Position numbers and translations under genes: made by a program
From: JAGXQV01 sp964505475
GTDB taxonomy: Bacteria; Pseudomonadota; Gammaproteobacteria; Burkholderiales; Sulfuricellaceae
Direction of reading: 5' to 3'
Assembly (NCBI GenBank): GCA_964505475.1
Contig: CAZDIJ010000116.1
Location: 1 to 5,636, forward strand
DNA length: 5,636 nucleotides
Shown here: piece by piece, positions 1-5,616 of the stretch
Layout of the letters: each line of letters starts with the position of its first letter
How positions within the stretch are numbered: the stretch's first letter is position 1
The notes under the pieces: model-generated
The model's input: only the letters and a program-made list of their open reading frames with translations
Told to the model about the DNA's origin: nothing
Databases searched by the model: none

Positions 1-2
1 GC

Positions 3-815
3 GGCAATTTTCATTTCTCCCTCTCCCGCCCGCTCATCATGGGGATCGTCAACGTCACGCCCGATTCGTTTTCCGACGGCGGCCGCCACGATACGACTTC
101 CGCCGCCACTGAATATGCCTTGCGCCTGATCGAGGAGGGCGCCGACATTCTCGACATCGGCGGCGAATCGACCCGCCCCGGCGCGCTCGCGGTGCCGCTC
201 GACGAGGAATTGCGGCGGGTGATTCCGGTAATCGAAGCGTTGCGCGGCCACGATATTCCGCTGTCGGTGGATACCTGCAAGCCGGAAGTGATGCGGGCGG
301 CGATCGCCGCCGGCGCGGACATGGTCAACGACGTCAACGCCCTGCTCGCCGAAGGGGCGCTGGAGGCGGTCGCGGCCAGCCGGGCGGCGGCCTGCCTGAT
401 GCACAGGCAGGGCACGCCGCAAACCATGCAGCGGCAGCCCGAATACGTCGACGTGGCCGCCGAGGTCATGGCGTTTCTCGCGGAACGCCTGGCGGCGGCG
501 GAGCGGGCGGGCATCGCCCGCGAACGGCTGGTGGCCGATCCCGGTTTTGGTTTCGGCAAGACCCTGGAGCACAATATCGAATTGCTGCGCCGTCTCGATG
601 GCTTCCGGGAACTCGGCGTGCCGCTGCTGGCGGGCTTGTCGCGCAAGTCGATGCTGGGCGCGATTACCGGCCTGGAGGTCGGCGAGCGCCTGATTCCGAG
701 CGTCGCCGCCGCCGTGATCGCGGCCATGAAGGGGGCGAAGATCATCCGGGTGCACGACGTGCGGGCGACCAGGCAGGCGTTGCAAGTGGTCGAGGCGATT
801 CAAGGGGCGGCATAA
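3..815 (+). CDS. folP: Dihydropteroate synthase, 5' end cut by the window edge
   Basis: Dihydropteroate synthase joins 6-hydroxymethyl-dihydropterin pyrophosphate to p-aminobenzoate to give dihydropteroate. This is a cytosolic TIM-barrel enzyme of folate synthesis and the sulfonamide target. Counting from the Met at base 39, the family motifs are NVTPDSFSDGG (5-15), GGESTRPGA (41-49), NDVNAL (97-102), MHRQGTPQTMQ (121-131), DPGFGFGKTLEHN (167-179), GLSRKSMLG (199-207) and RVHDV (237-241). The frame is open back to base 3 and reads GNFHFSLSRPLI before that Met, which matches the usual N-terminal strand of the family. The Met at 39 is therefore internal, and the true start lies a few codons outside the window. 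No start codon of any kind occurs in the visible upstream codons. About 270 residues are visible, close to the usual 270-282. The next gene is glmM, as in the common ftsH-folP-glmM order. The His-Arg in MHRQG replaces the more usual His-Met, which is a minor change. Confidence 0.95.
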   Translation, partial: GNFHFSLSRPLIMGIVNVTPDSFSDGGRHDTTSAATEYALRLIEEGADILDIGGESTRPGALAVPLDEELRRVIPVIEALRGHDIPLSVDTCKPEVMRAAIAAGADMVNDVNALLAEGALEAVAASRAAACLMHRQGTPQTMQRQPEYVDVAAEVMAFLAERLAAAERAGIARERLVADPGFGFGKTLEHNIELLRRLDGFRELGVPLLAGLSRKSMLGAITGLEVGERLIPSVAAAVIAAMKGAKIIRVHDVRATRQALQVVEAIQGAA

Positions 816-833
816 TCCGGGAAAAAACAGCGC

Positions 834-890
834 AACCACGGGGAACACGGGGAAAAGCCGTGGAAACGTAAAACGCAATCCCCCGTGGTT
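834..890. repeat. Inverted repeat between folP and glmM
   Basis: The 10-mer AACCACGGGG (834-843) is exactly the reverse complement of CCCCGTGGTT (881-890), separated by 37 bases. A smaller nested hairpin also fits: CACGG (846-850) with CCGTG (858-862) around a 7-base loop. There is no T run after the right arm, so this does not look like an intrinsic terminator. The right arm ends 5 bases before an AAGGA (896-900) upstream of glmM, so a transcript hairpin could affect glmM translation or processing; that is inference. The left half (834-868) resembles the repeat at 4145-4179, which suggests a dispersed intergenic element. Confidence 0.6.
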
Positions 891-911
891 TGAATAAGGA
901 ATTCAGGATAA

Positions 912-2267
912 ATGAGCAGAAAATATTTCGGCACCGACGGGGTGCGCGGCAAGGTCGGCGAAGCGCCGATCACGCCGGATTTCATGATGCGTCTGGGGTA
1001 CGCGGCGGGCAAGGTGCTGGTCTCTGAGCAGCATTCCGCCCAAGGCGACCACCCCGCCGTGGTGATCGGCAAGGATACGCGGATTTCCGGCTACATGCTG
1101 GAATCGGCGCTCCAGGCGGGGCTGTCGGCGGCGGGGGTGGACGTGTTGCTGCTCGGGCCGATGCCGACTCCCGCGGTGGCTTATCTTACCCGCGCCCTGC
1201 GCGCCCAGGCCGGTATCGTCATCAGCGCCTCGCACAACCCCTTCGAGGATAACGGCATCAAATTCTTTTCCGGCAGCGGCACCAAGCTCCCGGATCATAT
1301 CGAGCAGGCCATCGAGACCGAACTGGAGGCGCCGCTGCTCACCAAGCCCTCGGCGCAGCTCGGCAAGGCGCGGCGGATCAACGATGCCGCCGGGCGCTAT
1401 ATCGAATTCTGCAAGAGCACTTTCCCCACCGAGCTGGATTTGCGCGGCTTGAAAATGGTGGTGGATTGCGCCCACGGCGCGACATACCACATCGCGCCGC
1501 ACGTGTTCCACGAACTGGGCGCCGAAGTCCTGCAAGTCGGGGTTCAGCCCGATGGGCTGAACATCAACCGGGGCTGCGGCTCGACCCATGTCGCGGCCTT
1601 GCAGGCGGCGGTGGCCGAAAATCAGGCTGATCTGGGCGTGGCTTTCGACGGCGACGGCGACCGCCTGGTCATGGTGGACGGCAGCGGTGAAATCTTCGAC
1701 GGCGACCGGCTGCTCTACGTGATCGCCAAGTTTCGCCAGCAGCGCGGCACGCTCAAGGGCGGCATGGCGGGTACGCTGATGACCAACCTCGGCATGGAGC
1801 ACGCCCTGGAAAAGCTCGCCATCCCGTTCGAGCGCGCCAACGTAGGCGACCGCTACGTCCTGGAACTGATGCAGGAGCGCGGCTGGCAGTTGGGCGGCGA
1901 AAATTCCGGGCACATCATCTGCCTCGACCGCCATACCACCGGCGACGGCATCGTCGCCGCCCTGCAAGTGCTGCAAGCCCTGCGCGTGACAAAAAGCACC
2001 CTGGCCGGCTACACCCATGAAGTGCGGATTTACCCGCAAATGCTGCTCAACGTGCGGGTCGCCAAGGGCTTCGATTTCCGCCACGACGCCGCCGTGCAGA
2101 CGGCGGTGGCGGAAGCGCAGTGCGACCTCGACGGCTCCGGGCGCGTGCTGCTGCGCGCCTCCGGCACCGAGCCGGTGGTGCGGGTGATGGTCGAAGGGCG
2201 CGACGGGGAGGCCGTGCGGCGCTGGGCGGAAGCGATCGCCGAGGCGGTGCGGCGGGCGGCGGGATAG
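912..2267 (+). CDS. glmM: Phosphoglucosamine mutase
   Basis: GlmM interconverts glucosamine-6-phosphate and glucosamine-1-phosphate in the cytosol. The product feeds UDP-N-acetylglucosamine synthesis for peptidoglycan and lipopolysaccharide. The 451-residue protein has the normal family length (about 445). Visible motifs run in order: KYFGTDGVRG at the N terminus; ISASHNP (104-110), whose second Ser, S107, is the expected phosphorylated catalytic serine; DGDGDR (246-251), the metal-binding loop; GENSGH (329-334), the sugar-binding loop; and RASGTEP (415-421), the phosphate-binding loop. All four alpha-phosphohexomutase elements are intact. The start at 912 places the conserved SRKYFGTDG at the N terminus. 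It has two possible ribosome sites, AAGGA (896-900, 11 bases away) and AGGA (905-908, 3 bases away). The gene follows folP in the same direction, 96 bp downstream, and is probably co-transcribed with it. Its 3' end faces the toxin-antitoxin pair in convergent orientation. Confidence 0.97.
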   Translation: MSRKYFGTDGVRGKVGEAPITPDFMMRLGYAAGKVLVSEQHSAQGDHPAVVIGKDTRISGYMLESALQAGLSAAGVDVLLLGPMPTPAVAYLTRALRAQAGIVISASHNPFEDNGIKFFSGSGTKLPDHIEQAIETELEAPLLTKPSAQLGKARRINDAAGRYIEFCKSTFPTELDLRGLKMVVDCAHGATYHIAPHVFHELGAEVLQVGVQPDGLNINRGCGSTHVAALQAAVAENQADLGVAFDGDGDRLVMVDGSGEIFDGDRLLYVIAKFRQQRGTLKGGMAGTLMTNLGMEHALEKLAIPFERANVGDRYVLELMQERGWQLGGENSGHIICLDRHTTGDGIVAALQVLQALRVTKSTLAGYTHEVRIYPQMLLNVRVAKGFDFRHDAAVQTAVAEAQCDLDGSGRVLLRASGTEPVVRVMVEGRDGEAVRRWAEAIAEAVRRAAG

Positions 2268-2383
2268 CGCGAACCTAAAACCGCATTTGCCACGGACAAG
2301 GCGTGCAGTTGCAGAGTGTTTACGATTCGCCGGGAGCATGCAAGGCTGGAAAGCCCGCTTGGCGCCGTGGCTGAACGTGGAAG

Positions 2384-2647
2384 CTAGCCGGCTTTCCGCT
2401 TGTGGGGAGGCGCCGTGGAGGGATCATAGGCATCCACGTAGCTGTCGATGAGCCTGCGGATCATGCGCTGATACTGGGTGTGGTGTTTGACGGCCTCGGC
2501 CTTGAAAAAATCGACGCTCTTCTTGCTGAGTGCCATGGTCACCTTCACTCCCTCCTCCCGGAAGGCAAGCTCCTCGGGGGGGGGGAGAAAGTCTTGGATG
2601 ACCTTGGCCTCAATGGGTTCATCGCTGTATTTGATTTTCGCGCTCAT
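2384..2647 (-). CDS. brnA: BrnA-type antitoxin with C-terminal ribbon-helix-helix
   Basis: An 87-residue protein, probably the antitoxin of the adjacent BrnT toxin. In the BrnTA family the N-terminal part binds and neutralises BrnT, and the C-terminal ribbon-helix-helix dimer binds DNA and represses the operon. Here a charged N-terminal part (1-33) precedes a strand VKVTMAL (34-40), helix A (about 42-54, KKSVDFFKAEAV) and helix B (about 57-74, TQYQRMIRRLIDSYVDAY), the expected fold order. The tail is basic (PPHKRKAG). The start at 2647 is preferred because the coding strand has GGGAAAGG 6 bases upstream; an in-frame Met at 2683 would add 12 residues that do not resemble the family. The start lies inside the end of brnT, overlapping it by 29 bp, which suggests translational coupling. 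Residues 22-24 (PPP) are encoded by a run of 10 C. The family assignment is by pattern only. Confidence 0.82.
   Translation of the reverse strand: MSAKIKYSDEPIEAKVIQDFLPPPEELAFREEGVKVTMALSKKSVDFFKAEAVKHHTQYQRMIRRLIDSYVDAYDPSTAPPHKRKAG
2576..2585 (-). repeat. Homopolymer of 10 C in the antitoxin coding strand
   Basis: Ten consecutive G on the + strand form C10 on the brnA coding strand, spanning the end of codon 21 and Pro22-Pro24. This is the longest mononucleotide run I noticed in the window. Loss of one base would bring a TGA into frame about 11 codons later, before the ribbon-helix-helix. Gain of one base would run to a TGA near the normal C terminus in a wrong frame. Either change would destroy the DNA-binding domain. 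The run may be a slippage site or merely a place prone to sequencing error. Confidence 0.75.
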
Positions 2648-2909
2648 AAATTGCCTTTCCCTTGCGCCAGTAACCGGCGCCAAACAGTCGAATCACACTG
2701 CCGCGATAGGTAAAGCGGACGGTGAGAATGCCGCCATCGACTTCGCCGAAACAGAAATAGCGTTTTTCGGTTTCGCCGTGAGCGAGGTCTTCGGCCATGA
2801 CCCGGCGGGGGTCGGCGAAGGCATGCTGTGCCAGGGAAAACGCTATTCCATGTTTTTCCTGATTTTCAGCGTCCTTGTTTGCATCCCACTCGAACCGGGT
2901 TTTCTTCAT
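2619..2909 (-). CDS. brnT: BrnT-type ribonuclease toxin
   Basis: A 96-residue protein with the BrnT family pattern: FEWDANKDAENQEKHGIAF near the N terminus (6-24), AxxxFADP (30-34), an ExRYFCFGE segment (48-56), LTVRFTYRG (62-70), and a C-terminal IRLFGAGYWRKGKAIYE (73-89). Characterised BrnT proteins have a RelE-like fold and act as ribonucleases that arrest translation. The length (about 90-100) is normal and there is no sign of truncation. The ATG at 2909 is the first possible start, because a TAA lies in frame four codons upstream. No good ribosome site precedes it, so translation may be weak. The toxin comes first and overlaps brnA at its 3' end, the usual order in this family, in which BrnA represses its own operon. 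The gene lies 105 bp downstream of ackA on the same strand. Local G+C is near 45-55%, well below the surrounding genes, consistent with acquisition by transfer. Confidence 0.85.
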   Translation of the reverse strand: MKKTRFEWDANKDAENQEKHGIAFSLAQHAFADPRRVMAEDLAHGETEKRYFCFGEVDGGILTVRFTYRGSVIRLFGAGYWRKGKAIYERENQIQR

Positions 2910-2941
2910 GAAATCAGTTTAGCAGAGTGGCGCATGAAACC

Positions 2942-2957
2942 CCATATAAAAATATGG
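2942..2957. promoter_or_regulatory. AT-rich palindrome upstream of brnT, candidate BrnA operator
   Basis: CCATAT (2942-2947) and ATATGG (2952-2957) form a perfect 6-bp inverted repeat around AAAA, 32 bases upstream of the brnT start. Partly matching AAC/GTT flanks lie just outside it. Its position fits an operator overlapping the brnTA promoter, as expected for an autoregulated toxin-antitoxin operon. A weak -10-like TAAACT lies on the - strand closer to brnT, but I see no convincing -35 box. The role is inferred from position and symmetry only. Confidence 0.4.
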
Positions 2958-3014
2958 TTGTTCGTCTGAGATCCGGGTGCCCGCCCACCCCGTTGCCGGG
3001 CGATTTATCGAGGA

Positions 3015-4094
3015 TTACCCCGGTGTGCCCACCGTCTGTTTGACCAATCCGAAGATGACGCTTTCCTCGTCGGCGGGGATGTTGAGGATCGGCTTGTAAC
3101 CCTCGTAGTTTAAGACGGTTTCATTGTCGTAGTTGGCGTAGTGGTTCAGTTTGAAGCCGAGAAAGCCTAACGGGCCGCAAATCATGAAGCGGATCAGGAA
3201 GGCGTGTTCGCCGATGCCGCCGGTGAACACCAGGGCGTCGATGCCGCCGGCCTTGGCGGCGAGCGCCCCGATGGCGGCGCGCGCCTGGCGGCAGAAATAT
3301 TCCATGGCGAAGCTGGCGCCCGCGCTGCGGCTTTCCAGCAGGGCGGCCATCTCGCTGTCCTGGCCGTCGGAGAGCGCCAGCAGCCCCATGCGGTGGTAAA
3401 CCAGGTCGCTCAATTCCTCCGGGCAGTAGCGCTTGGCCAGCTCCAGCATCACCCCGGGGTCGAGGTCGCCGCCGCGGGTGCCCATGACGATGCCGCCGGC
3501 CGGCGTGTAGCCCATGGTGGTGTCCGTCGATTTAAGGTTTTCCAGCAGGCACAGGCTGGCGCCGCTGCCCAGGTGCGCCACCACCACCCGGCCGCGCGCC
3601 TGTTCGCCCAGCAGAGCGGGCAGGACGCCGGCGACATGGGCGTAATTGAGGCCGTGAAAGCCATAACGCCGCAATCCCAGTTCGCGCGGGATCGGCAGGC
3701 GCCAGGCCAGTTCCGGCAAGGTGGCGTGGAACGCGGTATCGAAGCAGGCGACTTGCGGGACATCGAAGCGCTCGCGGCACAAGTCCACCCCCAGCAAATT
3801 GCCCGGCATATGCAGCGGCGCCAGGTGGCTGATGCTTTCCAAGCGCGCCCGCTCCGTCTCATCCACCCGCCGCGCCGGGTCGGCGATCTCGCCGCCGTGG
3901 ACGAAACGGTGGCCGACGGCGGCGGGAATTTCGCCGCCCAGGTCGGCCAGCAGCCGGTCGAAAGCCGCGGCATGGCCGGGGAATTCCCCTTGGCCGATAT
4001 GCCCGTAAAGGAAGTTGACGCGCGTCCCGTCGGCGCGGAACAGACTCGCCTTGAGACTTGACGAGCCGCTGTTGAGGGTGAGGATGGATTTCAT
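3015..4094 (-). CDS. ackA: Acetate kinase, compact variant
   Basis: Acetate kinase makes acetyl phosphate and ADP from acetate and ATP, reversibly, in the cytosol. It works with phosphotransacetylase or phosphoketolase, neither of which is in this window. ASKHA-fold motifs are present: LNSGSSSLK (7-15), GHRFVHGG (61-68, Arg63), LAPLHMPGN (91-99, His95), CFDTAFH (117-123, Asp119), YGFHG (144-148, His147), HLGSGAS (174-180), GIVMGTRGGDLDPG (201-214, Arg207), TGGIGEHA (291-298) and IPADEESVI (339-347, for the conserved IPTDEEL). These match the known active-site Asn, Arg, His and Asp residues, but the usual Asn of HLGNGAS is Ser177. At 359 residues it is shorter than the usual ~400; most of the shortfall lies between Asn8 and Arg63. 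The start at 4094 places the NSGSSS loop correctly, but no clear ribosome site precedes it. The last ~60 codons have about 52% G+C against about 70% upstream. It lies 163 bp downstream of a codirectional OFA transporter. Confidence 0.9.
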   Translation of the reverse strand: MKSILTLNSGSSSLKASLFRADGTRVNFLYGHIGQGEFPGHAAAFDRLLADLGGEIPAAVGHRFVHGGEIADPARRVDETERARLESISHLAPLHMPGNLLGVDLCRERFDVPQVACFDTAFHATLPELAWRLPIPRELGLRRYGFHGLNYAHVAGVLPALLGEQARGRVVVAHLGSGASLCLLENLKSTDTTMGYTPAGGIVMGTRGGDLDPGVMLELAKRYCPEELSDLVYHRMGLLALSDGQDSEMAALLESRSAGASFAMEYFCRQARAAIGALAAKAGGIDALVFTGGIGEHAFLIRFMICGPLGFLGFKLNHYANYDNETVLNYEGYKPILNIPADEESVIFGLVKQTVGTPG

Positions 4095-4144
4095 GATGTT
4101 GGCAGGGGGTCTCGCTTTCGGATGGATCCTGAAAAACTCAGTTG

Positions 4145-4179
4145 AACCACAGAGGCACGGAGACCGCGGAGTAGAAACG
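4145..4179. repeat. CCACAGAGGCACGGAG-type intergenic repeat
   Basis: This purine-rich segment lies in the 163-bp gap between the transporter and ackA. It begins AACCACAGAGGCACGGAGA and ends GTAGAAACG. The segment at 834-868 begins AACCACGGGGAACACGGGGA and ends GTGGAAACG. The two share start, end and overall spacing (35 bases each) with internal A/G substitutions and a one-base shift. From memory, unchecked, similar sequences recur between genes in many bacterial genomes. The rest of the gap shows only a weak 4-bp hairpin (4129-4141) and no reading frame. Confidence 0.5.
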
Positions 4180-4257
4180 AATGGTTATGGAATCGGCTCC
4201 GATCACCCGGAAGGGGGGTGGGGGAGTTGTCGCAACATGATGAACCCGGATAACCCA

Positions 4258-5556
4258 TTAGGCGGCCGCGTCCGCCGGTTTCGCCTTGCGTTCCGCGAAG
4301 CTCTTGGCGGAGCGCGGCGCGGAAAGGCTTTTTCCACTCTGGAACAGCAGCGCGACGGTGAACCCCACCAGCAAGAGTCCGCCGGCCACCGCGAAGGAGG
4401 CCGTATAGTCGCCGCTGGCGGCCTTGAGCGATTCCGAGAGCTTGCTCATGACGAAGCCTCCGACGCCCCAGGCCGTGAAGAGCATCCCATAGTTGCCGCC
4501 GAAACTCCGCAAGCCCCACAGATCCTTGGCAATGGCGGGGAACAGCGACAGGTTGGCGCCGTAATTGAAGCCGATCAGGGTGGCGAGGAAAACGATGACC
4601 AGCGGCGAACCGGAGCCGATGCCGAACACCGCCGCGAACATCAGCGCCGCCTGGAACAGGAATACTCCGGCCAGCACCCGCCCCCTGCCGAAGCGGTCCG
4701 ACAGCATGCCCGCCAGGATGCGTCCGGCGGCATTGCCCACCGCCAGTATGGCGACGGCGAGGAAGGCGCTTTCCCCCATGCCGAGCCTGGCCATGCCGGA
4801 GATGCTGCCGATCACCATCAGCCCCGCGCCAGCGCCGATGAAGTACATCAGCCACAGCACCCAGAATTGGGGTTTTTTGAGCAAGGGGATTTCCTTTCCG
4901 CCCGCGACGGCGTCATGGCCGTCTTTCGCCGCCGCGCCTGGGTCGCCCGGTGACGCCGGGTGAGCGGCGGCGGCCGGCACGGACAGCAGCGTGGATAGCA
5001 GCGATACCGTCACCAGCACTCCCACGGCGAACAGCAGCATGGTGTGGAGCAAACCGTAATGGCCGACCAGGTAGGCGCCAAGGGGGGCGATATAGGCCGA
5101 AGCCAGACCGAACCCGGATACCACGACGCCGGTGACCAGGCCGCTGCGCGCCGGCGGAAACCATTTCAGCGCGGCGGGCGTGACCGCCGCGTAGCCGAAG
5201 GCGATTCCCGCGCCCACCAGGCCGCCGAAGCCGATCAGCCAGATCCAGTAGTCCACCGAATGCGCCACCAGGAAAAATCCCAGGCTCATCAGCACGCCGC
5301 CGCACGCCGCCGTGACGCGCGGCCCGGCGATGTCCTGCAAGCGTCCGGCGAGGATCATGGTGAAGGCGAAGACCAGGCAGGCCACCGCGTAGGGATCGTT
5401 GACGGCGGCCAGGTTCCAGTCGAAGGAATCGGGCGCGGCGGCGACGATGTCGGCCTGGATGGATTCCTTGAAGATGCTCCAGGCGTACAGCACCCCCAGT
5501 GCCAGGTTGATGCCCGTCCCGGCTCCGACTACGACGATTCCCTTATTCAGCGACAT
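4258..5556 (-). CDS. MFS transporter, OFA (oxalate/formate antiporter-like) family
   Basis: An inner-membrane carrier of 432 residues with about 12 hydrophobic spans, near 5-27, 54-72, 83-101, 104-124, 137-157, 168-192, 227-250, 263-283, 294-312, 317-337, 352-372 and 385-405. OFA hallmarks are GTGINLALGVLYAWSIF (13-29), the loop motif AGRLQDIAGPR (70-80), KKPQFWVLWLMYF (227-239), AAGRILAGMLSDRFGR (276-291) and GFNYGANLSLFPAIAKDLWG (329-348). The central loop (about 193-222) is Ala/Pro/Gly/Asp-rich and probably a linker. Family members move small carboxylates such as oxalate and formate. Arg279 sits where OxlT is thought to have a substrate-binding Arg, but span 11 (353-370) contains no Lys, whereas OxlT is reported to use Lys355 there, so oxalate exchange is not supported. 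The start at 5556 has AAAGGAAG with AGGA 4 bases upstream. ackA follows on the same strand, suggesting acetate or a related monocarboxylate as substrate (inference). Confidence 0.9.
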   Translation of the reverse strand: MSLNKGIVVVGAGTGINLALGVLYAWSIFKESIQADIVAAAPDSFDWNLAAVNDPYAVACLVFAFTMILAGRLQDIAGPRVTAACGGVLMSLGFFLVAHSVDYWIWLIGFGGLVGAGIAFGYAAVTPAALKWFPPARSGLVTGVVVSGFGLASAYIAPLGAYLVGHYGLLHTMLLFAVGVLVTVSLLSTLLSVPAAAAHPASPGDPGAAAKDGHDAVAGGKEIPLLKKPQFWVLWLMYFIGAGAGLMVIGSISGMARLGMGESAFLAVAILAVGNAAGRILAGMLSDRFGRGRVLAGVFLFQAALMFAAVFGIGSGSPLVIVFLATLIGFNYGANLSLFPAIAKDLWGLRSFGGNYGMLFTAWGVGGFVMSKLSESLKAASGDYTASFAVAGGLLLVGFTVALLFQSGKSLSAPRSAKSFAERKAKPADAAA

Positions 5557-5587
5557 GACTTCCTTTCCGCAGCGGTAATCTGATTTC

Positions 5588-5616
5588 TTATCATGCCTCT
5601 AAACTATTCTCAGCAA
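5588..5616 (-). promoter_or_regulatory. Weak candidate promoter for the OFA transporter
   Basis: On the - strand TTGCTG (5616-5611) could serve as a -35 box. It is followed by CATGAT (5595-5590, 15 bases away) or TGATAA (5593-5588, 17 bases away) as a poor -10. The 80 bases upstream of the transporter are more AT-rich than the genes, as expected of a promoter region, but neither -10 is close to consensus. The upstream gene is outside the window, so this may be read-through territory instead. Confidence 0.2.

Noticed and set aside
11..745. 244-codon open frame on the - strand opposite folP
   Set aside because: It is Ser/Arg/Ala-rich with no family signature, and it is antisense to conserved folP.
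903..2339. 478-codon open frame on the - strand opposite glmM
   Set aside because: Its translation is rich in His, Arg, Gly and Ala with no recognisable domain, and it mirrors the codons of an intact glmM. This is a common shadow in GC-rich DNA.
2348..2397. 8-bp inverted repeat GGAAAGCC / GGCTTTCC between glmM and brnA as a bidirectional terminator
   Set aside because: The loop is 34 bases and neither arm is followed by a T run on either strand. It also overlaps the end of brnA, so it could be chance.
2478..2969. 163-codon open frame on the + strand across brnTA
   Set aside because: It is antisense to two overlapping genes with recognisable family patterns, and its translation shows no domain.
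2979..3001. GCCCG...CGGGC stem downstream of ackA as a terminator
   Set aside because: It has only 5 pairs with a 13-base loop and no T run on the - strand after it; pairing like this is expected by chance in GC-rich sequence.
3204..4061. 285-codon open frame on the + strand opposite ackA
   Set aside because: The composition is low-complexity Gln/Ala/Gly/His, and it lies wholly antisense to an ackA with complete motifs.
4015..4953. 312-codon open frame on the + strand opposite the transporter
   Set aside because: It is Glu/Gln/His/Arg-rich with no motif, runs across the ackA start and the intergenic repeat, and is antisense to a clear 12-span carrier.
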